Assembly (NCBI RefSeq): GCF_946885885.1
Contig: NZ_CAMPHN010000213.1
Span: 1 to 6,911 of the forward strand
Direction: 5' to 3'
DNA length: 6,911 nt
From: an uncultured Pseudomonas sp.
GTDB lineage: Bacteria; Pseudomonadota; Gammaproteobacteria; Pseudomonadales; Pseudomonadaceae
Within the stretch, counting starts at the first letter, position 1. Every line of letters begins with the position of its first letter. The notes below the pieces were generated by a model. That model was not told where the DNA came from. It did no database searches and was given only the letters and a program-made list of their open reading frames with translations. Position numbers and translations under genes: made by a program. Of this stretch, positions 1 through 6,700 are shown piece by piece.

Positions 1-356
1 GGTACGAAATCATGGCGACCATGAGCGCCGACAACGCCGCCGGCAAGGCTGCCCGCGAGCACATGGCCAAGGCCTCCGGCACCGATTTGGCCGGCTACGA
101 AGCGCAACTGGCGGCGACCAAGATGTTCTACTCGGCCAAAGACGCCGTGGCCTTCGCCAACAGCCCGGCGCTGCCGGCGACCATGAGCAAAGTCGCGACC
201 TTCTCCCACGCCCACGGCTTGCTCGGCGAAGGCGCGGCGAACGCCGAAGCCATCGGCATGAGCTTCGCGAAGGATGTAGTCACCGGCGACCAGGGCAACC
301 TCAAACTGCGCTTCGACCCGAGCTATATGCAGATGGCGGCCGACGGCGCGCTGTAA
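1..356 (+). CDS. ABC transporter substrate-binding protein, NitT/TauT-type, C-terminal part (5' end outside window)
   Basis: This is the last 118 or so residues of a periplasmic binding protein. The frame is open from the first base (codon phase begins at base 3, reading YEIMATMSADN) and stops at TAA 354-356, so the ATG codons at 12 and 21 are internal methionines, not starts. The helical, alanine-rich ending (GYEAQLAATKMFYS, then FANSPALPATMSKVATFSHAHGLL, which carries the last lobe and the closing helix) resembles the C-terminus of the binding proteins found beside urea/guanidine carboxylases. Members of that group are usually about 350 residues, so roughly two thirds lies upstream. Its job would be to capture the substrate (inferred guanidine or a related nitrogen compound) in the periplasm and deliver it to the permease and ATPase encoded next. 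The identity rests more on the gene order than on diagnostic motifs in this fragment. Confidence 0.82.
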   Translation, partial: YEIMATMSADNAAGKAAREHMAKASGTDLAGYEAQLAATKMFYSAKDAVAFANSPALPATMSKVATFSHAHGLLGEGAANAEAIGMSFAKDVVTGDQGNLKLRFDPSYMQMAADGAL

Positions 357-383
357 CCGGATGCCTTCGCGTAAACGGCCCCT

Positions 384-456
384 CGTAGGGTGGATGACGC
401 TTCACCCATCCACCACCCGGCCCATGGTGGATGAAAAAAGCGTCATCCACCCTACG
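384..456. repeat. Palindromic intergenic repeat (GTAGGGTGGATGACGC type, inverted pair)
   Basis: Arms 384-402 and 438-456 are a perfect 19-bp inverted repeat (CGTAGGGTGGATGACGCTT and its complement). Inside it lies a second perfect stem, 407-415 with 425-433 (CATCCACCA/TGGTGGATG). Each half can also fold alone, because GGTGGATG 389-396 pairs with CATCCACC 407-414, and GGTGGATG 426-433 with CATCCACC 444-451. So this is an inverted pair of small hairpins, the architecture of REP doublets. It begins 27 bases after the binding-protein stop codon. There is no T-run after it, so it is not a standard intrinsic terminator. A plausible role is protecting the 3' end of the binding-protein message, giving more binding protein than permease; that is inference. 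Confidence 0.88.
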
Positions 457-469
457 CACTGATCGTACC

Positions 470-515
470 TGTAGGAGCGGGCTTGCCCGCGATCGCGGCC
501 AAGGCCGCTCCTACA
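470..515. repeat. REP-type palindrome (GTAGGAGCGG...CCGCTCCTAC), copy 1
   Basis: A 46-bp near-perfect palindrome. The outer arms TGTAGGAGCGG (470-480) and CCGCTCCTACA (505-515) pair perfectly, and the inner arms 481-492 and 493-504 pair with two mismatches. Its right half (492-515) is identical over 24 bases to 6074-6097 inside the carboxylase gene, so the two belong to one family. This pattern is a widespread Pseudomonas REP sequence. It lies 33 bases before the permease ATG, between binding protein and permease, next to an unrelated palindrome. Confidence 0.92.
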
Positions 516-548
516 ATCGGCCCCAACGCGGACACGCGAGAAATTGCC

Positions 549-1364
549 ATGCGCCTGATCAACCGACACCCGGACCGCAGCGCTCGTCTGCTGCTGATCC
601 TGCTGCCCTTCGCCCTGCTGCTGTTCACCTACTTCACCAGCTCGACGCAGCGCCTGGCGGACAACCCCAACGACAAGCTGCTGCCCAGCGCCACGCAGAT
701 GGTGGCAGCGGTCGACCGCCTGGCGTTCACCGAGGACAAACGCAGCGGCAAATACCTGTTCTGGCAGGATACCGGCGCCAGTCTCGCTCGCCTGGCCATG
801 GGCCTCGGCATCGCGGCCGTGGTCGGATTGTGCTTAGGGATAGCCGCCGGCAGTCTGCCGCTGTTCGGCGCACCGCTGTCGCCGCTGCTGACGGTGCTGT
901 CGATGGTGCCGCCGCTGGCGATACTGCCGATCCTGTTTATCGTCTTCGGCCTCGGCGAACTGGCCAAGGTGATGCTGATCGTGATCGGCGTGACCCCGGT
1001 GCTGGCCCGCGACCTGGAGCAGCGTGCCCGCGAGATTCCGCCGGAACTGCTGATCAAAGCGCAAACCCTCGGCGCCACTACCTGGACTCTGATCCTGCGC
1101 GTGGTGCTGCCGCATATCATGCCGCGCTTGCTGATCGCCCTGCGCCTGGTGCTCGGCTCGGCCTGGCTATTCCTGATCGCCGCCGAAGCCATCGCCAGCA
1201 CCGATGGCCTCGGCTACCGGATCTTCCTGGTGCGCCGCTATATGGCGATGGACGTAATCCTGCCCTACGTGGCCTGGATCACCCTGCTCGCCTGGGGCAT
1301 GGACTTCAGCCTGCGCCAGCTCGCCCGGCTGTGCTTCCCCTGGTACGAGGGGGCCAAGGCATGA
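549..1364 (+). CDS. ABC transporter permease, NitT/TauT family (guanidine/urea carboxylase-associated)
   Basis: A 271-residue inner-membrane permease that forms the channel of the importer. Hydrophobic stretches suggest six membrane spans, at roughly residues 13-29, 79-102, 110-135, 139-152, 195-216 and 234-254. The cytoplasmic loop that docks on the ATPase (EAA-type loop) is at about 167-192, with IKAQTLGA followed by the LP of VVLPHIMP. The ATG at 549 is chosen as start because it gives MRLINRH, a basic N-terminus just before the first span. The same frame is open from a TTG at 483, but that extension ([11 protein letters not shown]...) is translated REP sequence and should be rejected. Only a weak GAG at 538-540 precedes the ATG. 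The end overlaps the ATPase start as ATGA, implying coupled translation. Substrate assignment comes from the neighbours. Confidence 0.95.
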   Translation: MRLINRHPDRSARLLLILLPFALLLFTYFTSSTQRLADNPNDKLLPSATQMVAAVDRLAFTEDKRSGKYLFWQDTGASLARLAMGLGIAAVVGLCLGIAAGSLPLFGAPLSPLLTVLSMVPPLAILPILFIVFGLGELAKVMLIVIGVTPVLARDLEQRAREIPPELLIKAQTLGATTWTLILRVVLPHIMPRLLIALRLVLGSAWLFLIAAEAIASTDGLGYRIFLVRRYMAMDVILPYVAWITLLAWGMDFSLRQLARLCFPWYEGAKA

Positions 1365-2164
1365 GCGATAAAACAAGCAGCGCCTTCATTCAGGTGAAAA
1401 ACGTCTGGCAGGAATACGGCGATCAGGTGGTGCTGGAACGCCTCAACCTGAATATCGACGAAGGCGAATTCTGCACCCTGGTCGGTGCTTCCGGCTGTGG
1501 CAAGTCGACCTTCCTGCGCCTACTGCTGGGTCAGGAACGCGCCAGTCGCGGGCAGATTCTGCTGGCCGGCGAGCCGCTGGCCGCCGAGCCGGATGCCAGC
1601 CGCGGCGTGGTGTTCCAGCGCTATTCGGTGTTCCCGCACCTGAGCGTGCTGGACAACGTCGCCATCGGTCTGGAACTGCCGCGTTCGAAGCTATTGGGCC
1701 GGTTGTTCGGCCGCGCCAAACGCGACGCCCGCGACCAGGCGGCGCAGATGCTGACCAAGGTCGGCCTCGGCCACGCCCTGGATAAATACCCGGCGCAGCT
1801 GTCCGGCGGCATGCAGCAGCGCCTGGCGATCGCCCAGGCGTTGATCATGAAACCGCGGGTGCTGCTGCTCGACGAGCCGTTCGGCGCCCTCGATCCGGGT
1901 ATCCGCAAGGATATGCACGGCCTACTGCTGGAACTCTGGCGTGAAACCCGGCTGACGGTATTTATGGTCACCCATGACCTCAGCGAGGGCTTCAGCCTGG
2001 GCACGCGCATCCTGGTCTTCGACAAGGTGCGCCTCGACCCGCAGGCGCCCAACGCCTACGGCGCGCGCATCACCTACGACATTCCCCTGAACGGCGAGCG
2101 CCGTGCGGCCACACTGCCGACGCTGGTCGGCAGCCTGCAACCCCATCTGCAAGGAGCCCTGTAA
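1361..2164 (+). CDS. ABC transporter ATP-binding protein, NitT/TauT family
   Basis: A 267-residue ATPase that powers the importer from the cytoplasmic side. All motifs are intact: Walker A GASGCGKST at residues 42-50, Q-loop Gln86 in VVFQRYSVFPH, signature LSGGMQQR at 147-154, Walker B VLLLDEP at 167-173 with D-loop GALD at 175-178, and switch His205 in VTHDLSEG. A short insertion after the Q-loop (about 108-125, basic, GRLFGRAKRD) and a C-terminal tail after residue 225 are specific to this subfamily. The start is the ATG at 1361, overlapping the permease stop and preceded by a purine-rich GAGGGGG at 1347-1353. The frame stays open upstream to 431, but that part is only a shadow of the permease gene. 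The stop TAA shares a base with the next ATG. Confidence 0.97.
   Translation: MSDKTSSAFIQVKNVWQEYGDQVVLERLNLNIDEGEFCTLVGASGCGKSTFLRLLLGQERASRGQILLAGEPLAAEPDASRGVVFQRYSVFPHLSVLDNVAIGLELPRSKLLGRLFGRAKRDARDQAAQMLTKVGLGHALDKYPAQLSGGMQQRLAIAQALIMKPRVLLLDEPFGALDPGIRKDMHGLLLELWRETRLTVFMVTHDLSEGFSLGTRILVFDKVRLDPQAPNAYGARITYDIPLNGERRAATLPTLVGSLQPHLQGAL
2151..2156 (+). promoter_or_regulatory. Ribosome binding site for the first DUF1989 gene
   Basis: AAGGAG lies inside the end of the ATPase gene, 7 bases before the ATG at 2164. It is the clearest Shine-Dalgarno site in the window and fixes the start, which overlaps the ATPase stop as TAATG. Confidence 0.8.
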
Positions 2165-2892
2165 TGACAGCCTCATTGACCCTGCGTCCGACCCTGTACG
2201 AGGAATTCGTACCCGGTGGCGGCCACACCTCCTTCGTGCTCAAGCGCGGCCAATTGCTGCGCCTCACCGACCTCGAAGGCGGCGCCAATGTCAGCTTGCT
2301 GCTGCTCAACGCCGCCGAGAAAAGCGAGCGGCTGAACCTGCCGGACAGTCTCAAGTGCCAGCACACCGCCAAACTCACGGCCGGCCACTGCCTGTATTCG
2401 GATATGGGCCGGGTGCTCGCGGCGATCACCGCCGACACCTGCGGCTGGCACGACAGCTTCGGCGGCGTGCTCAACGCCGAGGAAGTCGCCGAAAAGTACG
2501 GCCAGGGTCGCTACCAGGAACTGCGCAACGGCTTCTTCCGCAACGGCGTGGACAATCTGCTGGTGGAAATGGGCAAGTGGAATCTCAATCTGCAAGACCT
2601 GCTGATGTGTCTCAACCTGTTCAGCAAGGTCACCGTCGACGCCGCCGGCCGCTTCCAGTTCCAACCCGGTAATTCCAAGGCCGGCGACTACCTCGAGCTG
2701 TACGCGCCCATGGATACGTTGGTGGTCCTTACCGCCCTGCAACACCCCATGGATCCTGCGCCCGAATACGCGCCCAAGCCGGTGCAGCTCAGCTGGCACA
2801 AGGTCGAAAGCGACGGCATCAGCGTGCTCTGCCGCAGCTCGCGACCGGAAAACGCACGCGGCTTTCATAACACCGAACGTCTGTATCTCTAA
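2164..2892 (+). CDS. Carboxyguanidine deiminase subunit, DUF1989 family (urea amidolyase-associated protein 1)
   Basis: A 242-residue cytoplasmic protein of the DUF1989 family, the larger of the two that accompany urea/guanidine carboxylases. The family pair (CgdA/CgdB) is established as a heteromeric deiminase converting carboxyguanidine to allophanate plus ammonia; I cannot say which letter this one takes. Family landmarks are the N-terminal segment [19 protein letters not shown], then LYSDMGRVL and the conserved ADTCGWHD (Cys93, His96), and a C-terminal [26 protein letters not shown] split over residues 168-193. Compared with its neighbour it lacks the NxNFFMN segment (here CLNLFSKV) and the SNCPQ...NPC cysteine motif (here TALQHPMDP, 190-198). 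That suggests a structural or regulatory subunit. It has no signal peptide or membrane span. The start overlaps the ATPase stop and has a strong Shine-Dalgarno. Confidence 0.92.
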   Translation: MTASLTLRPTLYEEFVPGGGHTSFVLKRGQLLRLTDLEGGANVSLLLLNAAEKSERLNLPDSLKCQHTAKLTAGHCLYSDMGRVLAAITADTCGWHDSFGGVLNAEEVAEKYGQGRYQELRNGFFRNGVDNLLVEMGKWNLNLQDLLMCLNLFSKVTVDAAGRFQFQPGNSKAGDYLELYAPMDTLVVLTALQHPMDPAPEYAPKPVQLSWHKVESDGISVLCRSSRPENARGFHNTERLYL

Positions 2893-2903
2893 GGGCGGCC
2901 AAG

Positions 2904-3539
2904 ATGACTCTTATCCATAGCGACAAGCACCCCGAAGCCGCCGCGTACCGTGCCACCATCGGTGCCGGCGAACCCTTTCTCTGCGAAGTGAAGGCTGGCC
3001 AGACCCTGCGCCTGCTCGACCTGGAAGGCAACCAGGCGGTCGACACCCTGTTCTACAACGCGCGCAACCCACGCGAGCGCTACGACCCGCAGCGCACGCT
3101 GCGCAAGCAGAACAGCGTCTACCTGACCACCGGCACGGTGCTCTATTCCAACCTCGGCAATCCGCTGCTGAGCATCGTCGCCGACACCTGCGGGCGCCAC
3201 GACACCCTCGGCGGCGCCTGCGCCCAGGAAAGCAACACCGTGCGCTATGCCTTGGACAAGCGCTATATGCACAGCTGCCGCGACAACTTCCTGCGCGCCA
3301 GCCTGCACGACGGCCGCCTGAACAAGGCCGACATCGGCGCCAATATCAACTTCTTTATGAACGTTCCCGTGACACCGGAGGGCGGCCTGACCTTCGAGGA
3401 CGGCATCTCCGCGCCCGGCAAATACGTCGAGCTGCTCGCCCATATGGACGTGATCGTACTGATCTCCAACTGCCCGCAACTGAACAACCCGTGCAACGGC
3501 TACAACCCAACCCCGGCCGAGGTGTTGGTGTGGGATTGA
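2904..3539 (+). CDS. Carboxyguanidine deiminase subunit, DUF1989 family (urea amidolyase-associated protein 2)
   Basis: A 211-residue cytoplasmic DUF1989 protein, the shorter and better-conserved of the pair. Visible motifs in order: [19 protein letters not shown] (33-51), [28 protein letters not shown] with Cys96 and His99, HSCRDN with Cys125, INFFMNVPV, the [18 protein letters not shown] stretch, and [12 protein letters not shown] with Cys190 and Cys197. The conserved Cys and His residues are the likely metal or catalytic ligands, an inference from the family pattern. With the preceding gene it should form the deiminase acting on the carboxylase product. The gap from the previous stop is only 11 bases, and AAGGG at 2891-2895, overlapping that stop, serves as ribosome site. 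It is followed by a 182-base gap, the largest break within the catabolic part of the operon apart from the REP-filled one before the permease. Confidence 0.95.
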   Translation: MTLIHSDKHPEAAAYRATIGAGEPFLCEVKAGQTLRLLDLEGNQAVDTLFYNARNPRERYDPQRTLRKQNSVYLTTGTVLYSNLGNPLLSIVADTCGRHDTLGGACAQESNTVRYALDKRYMHSCRDNFLRASLHDGRLNKADIGANINFFMNVPVTPEGGLTFEDGISAPGKYVELLAHMDVIVLISNCPQLNNPCNGYNPTPAEVLVWD

Positions 3540-3544
3540 ACCGC

Positions 3545-3644
3545 AGCTACAAGCCTCAAGCGACAAGCTGCAAGTAAAGGCCATGACAGCACGACGCTGG
3601 CCACAACAGGACAGCTTGCCGCTTAAAGCTTGAGGCTTGTAGCT
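3545..3644. repeat. Palindromic intergenic repeat (AGCTACAAGCCTCAAGC type)
   Basis: Arms 3545-3561 and 3628-3644 form a perfect 17-bp inverted repeat (AGCTACAAGCCTCAAGC and its complement). A second stem is nested inside, CAAGCTG 3564-3570 with CAGCTTG 3612-3618, and a weaker one, GGCCA 3579-3583 with TGGCC 3598-3602. The arms carry related AAGC/GCTT words, as in the GCTTGCAGCTTG-like repeats I associate with Pseudomonas intergenic regions. It starts 6 bases after the second DUF1989 stop and ends 9 bases before the first riboswitch hairpin. No T-run follows it. It is unrelated in sequence to the other two repeat types in the window. Confidence 0.82.
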
Positions 3645-3652
3645 CGATTCCA

Positions 3653-3698
3653 ACCCCGGACGACCGGGGTGCAGACCGAATACCGCGGGACGGCCCGC
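3653..3698 (+). ncRNA. Guanidine-II riboswitch (mini-ykkC)
   Basis: Two short GC-rich hairpins, both closed by ACGR tetraloops, are the defining signature of this class. Hairpin 1 pairs ACCCCGG (3653-3659) with CCGGGGT (3664-3670) around the loop ACGA. Hairpin 2 pairs GCGGG (3685-3689) with CCCGC (3694-3698) around the loop ACGG. The linker is 14 bases, within the normal range. In characterised members guanidine binds each ACGR loop, the two loops kiss through their CG bases, and the folded form exposes the ribosome site. Here the element ends 23 bases before the carboxylase ATG, so translational control of that gene is expected. It is located inside the operon rather than before the first transporter gene. 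A covariance-model search would confirm it. Confidence 0.87.
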
Positions 3699-3701
3699 TT
3701 T

Positions 3702-3713
3702 CCCTTTCGAGGG
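3702..3713 (+). promoter_or_regulatory. Carboxylase ribosome binding site in a small hairpin (putative riboswitch expression platform)
   Basis: GAGGG at 3709-3713, 8 bases before the ATG at 3722, is the only credible Shine-Dalgarno. It overlaps a mini-hairpin in which CCCT (3702-3705) pairs with AGGG (3710-3713) around a TTCG loop. GGGTT (3711-3715) could instead pair with AACCC (3652-3656), which is the 5' side of riboswitch hairpin 1. Ligand-stabilised hairpin 1 would then free the site. Both pairings are visible, but the switching mechanism is inferred. Confidence 0.55.
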
Positions 3714-3721
3714 TTTTGCTG

Positions 3722-6700
3722 ATGTTCACCAAACTGCTGATCGCCAACCGCGGCGCCATCGCCTGCCGCATCCTGCGTACGCTCAATGAACTGCGCATAG
3801 GCGGCGTAGCCGTCTACTCCGAAGCCGACGCCGCCAGCCTGCATATCCAGCAGGCGGACGAGGCCCATAGCCTTGGCGAAGGCCCGGCCGCGGGCACCTA
3901 CCTGCGAGTCGAGAAGATTCTCGCCGTGGCCAAGCAATCCGGCGCTCAAGCCATCCACCCCGGCTATGGCTTTCTCTCGGAAAACGCCGCCTTCGCCGAA
4001 GCCTGCGAGGCGGCGGGCATCGCTTTCGTAGGGCCGACACCGGAGCAACTGCGCGTCTTCGGCCTCAAGCACACCGCCCGCGCCCTGGCCAAACAACATG
4101 GCGTACCAATGCTCGAAGGCACCGAGCTGCTGGAAAGCCTCGATGCCGCCTTGATCGCAGGCGAACAGGTCGGCTACCCGGTGATGCTGAAAAGCACCGC
4201 CGGCGGTGGCGGCATCGGTATGCGCGTATGCAACGATGCCGCTGAACTAAGCGAGGCCTTCGACGCGGTGAAGCGCCTGGGGCAGAACAACTTCAGTGAC
4301 AGCGGCGTGTTTATCGAGAAATACATCCAGCGCGCCCGTCATCTGGAAGTCCAGGTATTCGGCGACGGTCAAGGCGAAGTCCTCGCCCTTGGCGTGCGCG
4401 ACTGCTCGGTACAGCGGCGCAACCAAAAAGTGCTGGAGGAAACCCCGGCGCCCAACCTGCCGGCCGGCATGGCCGAAGAACTCTGCGCGGCGGCGATCCA
4501 GCTGGCCCGCGCGGTGAATTACCGCAGCGCCGGCACCGTCGAGTTCGTCTATGACAGCGAGGCCGCACGCTTCTACTTCCTCGAAGTGAACACCCGCCTG
4601 CAGGTCGAGCACGGCGTCACCGAACAGGTGTGGGGCGTCGACCTGGTGCGCTGGATGATCGAGCTGGCGGCCGGCGATCTCCCTCCTTTGGCCGAGTTGG
4701 CTAAGCAACTGAAACCCAGCGGCCATGCGATCCAGGCGCGCTTGTACGCCGAAGACCCGGGCCGCGACTTCCAGCCCAGCCCTGGCCTGCTGACCGCCGT
4801 GAATTTCCCGGTGGCCGATGGCAAAAATCTACGCATCGACACCTGGGTCGAAGCCGGCTGCGAAATCCCGCCCTACTTCGACCCGATGATCGCCAAGCTT
4901 ATCGCCTGGGCGCCCACGCGCGACGCCGCCAGCGCCGCCCTCGACCAGGCGCTGAGCGACACCCTGCTTTACGGCGTGGAAAGCAACCGCGACTACCTGC
5001 GGCAGATTCTGCTCGACGCGCCGTTCGCCGGTGGTAAGCCCTGGACCCGTTGCCTGGAAGGCCTGACCTACCGGGCCAGCACCTTCGAAGTGCTTAGCGC
5101 CGGCACCCAGACCACCGTGCAGGACTTCCCCGGCCGCCTCGGCTACTGGGCCGTCGGCGTACCGCCGTCCGGGCCAATGGACGACCGCGCGCTGCGCCTG
5201 GGCAACCGCCTGCTGGGTAACGAGCAAGGCGCCGCTGCCCTGGAAATCACCATGAGCGGCCCGACCCTGCGTTTCAATACCGACGCGGTGGTGGCGGTGA
5301 CCGGCGCACCGATTCCGTTGAGCGTCGATGGCATTGAGCAGCCGCCGAACACCGCATTGCTGGTCAAGGCCGGCAGCACCCTGAGCCTCGGCACCATCCA
5401 GGGCGCGGGTGCACGTAGCTACCTGTGTCTGCGCGGCGGCGTACAAGTGCCGGATTATCTCGGCAGTAAAAGCACCTTCACCCTCGGCCAGTTCGGCGGT
5501 CACGGCGGCCGCGCGCTGCGTGCCGGCGATGTGCTGCATCTGTTACCGCTCGCCGATAACGCGCCCGGCGCGCAATTGCCCGCCGAACTCTGCGCCGCGC
5601 TACCGGCCGTACGCGAAATCCGCGTGATCTACGGCCCCCATGGCGCGCCGGAGTATTTCAGCGAAGGCTATATCGCCACCCTCTTCGCCACCGCCTGGGA
5701 AGTGCACTTCAACTCCAGCCGCACCGGCGTGCGCCTGATCGGCCCCAAACCCGAGTGGGCGCGCGACAGCGGCGGCGAGGCCGGACTGCATCCATCCAAC
5801 ATCCACGACAACCCCTACGCGATCGGCGCGGTGGACTTTACCGGCGATATGCCGGTGATCCTCGGCCCGGACGGCCCGAGCCTGGGCGGTTTCGTCTGCC
5901 CGGTGACCATTATCGAGGCGGATCTGTGGCAGCTCGGGCAGCTTAAGGCCGGGGATAAAGTGCGCTTTGCGCCAGTGGATATCGCCACGGCGCGGGAACT
6001 GGCCAAAGCCCAAAACCTTGAGTGCGCGAGCCTCCGTAGGAGCGGCCTTGGCCGCGATCAAGCCACCAATCCAATCGCGGCCAAGGCCGCTCCTACACAA
6101 GCCCATACCCTCATCTCCCCCATCGTCCTGGATATCGGCGAAGCCGATAAACGCCTGGTCGCGCGCCTGTCCGGCGACACCCACCTGCTGCTGGAGATAG
6201 GCGCGCCGGAGCTGGATCTAGTCCTACGCTTTCGCGGCCATGCACTGATGCAGGCGCTGGAGGCCAAACGGCTCGACGGGGTGATCGACCTCACCCCCGG
6301 CATCCGTTCATTGCAGGTGCACTACCAGCCGGAAACCCTCGCCCTCGATGACCTTCTCGGCATAGTCGCCGGCGAATGGGATGCGGTCTGCGCCGCGCAG
6401 GATCTCAAGGTGCCGTCGCGGATCGTCCACTTGCCGCTGTCCTGGGACGATCCTGCCTGCCAGTTGGCTATCGAGAAATACATGACCACGGTGCGCAAGG
6501 ATGCGCCCTGGTGCCCGAGCAACCTGGAATTTATCCGCCGGATCAACGACCTGCCCAATCTCGACGAGGTCTACCGCACGGTGTTCGACGCCAGCTACCT
6601 GGTGATGGGCCTGGGCGACGTCTACCTCGGCGCGCCGGTGGCCACGCCGCTGGACCCGCGCCACCGCCTGGTCACCACCAAATACAACCCGGCGCGCACC

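Noticed and set aside
384..456. Intrinsic terminator after the binding-protein gene
   Set aside because: The stem is strong but is followed by CACTGATCG, not a T-run; the six-A tract lies inside the hairpin loop/arm region.
384..515. CRISPR array
   Set aside because: The repeated units are inverted palindromes of two different families with no regular spacers.
483..548. TTG start adding 22 residues to the permease
   Set aside because: The extra residues are translated REP sequence (IAAKAAPT), and the ATG at 549 gives a natural basic N-terminus before the first membrane span.
431..1360. Upstream 310-codon extension of the ATPase frame
   Set aside because: It runs through the permease gene in another frame, is rich in Arg/Pro/Ala low-complexity sequence, and begins inside a palindromic repeat. 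The ATPase fold starts after the ATG at 1361.
2173..2868. Long minus-strand frame opposite the first DUF1989 gene
   Set aside because: It is a codon-bias shadow of a well-supported family gene in GC-rich DNA. The same reasoning removes the minus-strand frames at 2889-3653, 3623-4099, 4247-4726, 4829-5539 and 5600-6184.
3616..3642. Internal sigma-70 promoter before the riboswitch (TTGCCG ... TTGTAG)
   Set aside because: The boxes are poor matches with unsuitable spacing and lie in the repeat arm; not supported without 5'-end data.
6036..6096. REP element as a gene-breaking insertion (pseudogene)
   Set aside because: Codon-by-codon reading from 5942 to 6911 shows no stop or frame change, and the KipI-like domain continues normally afterward.
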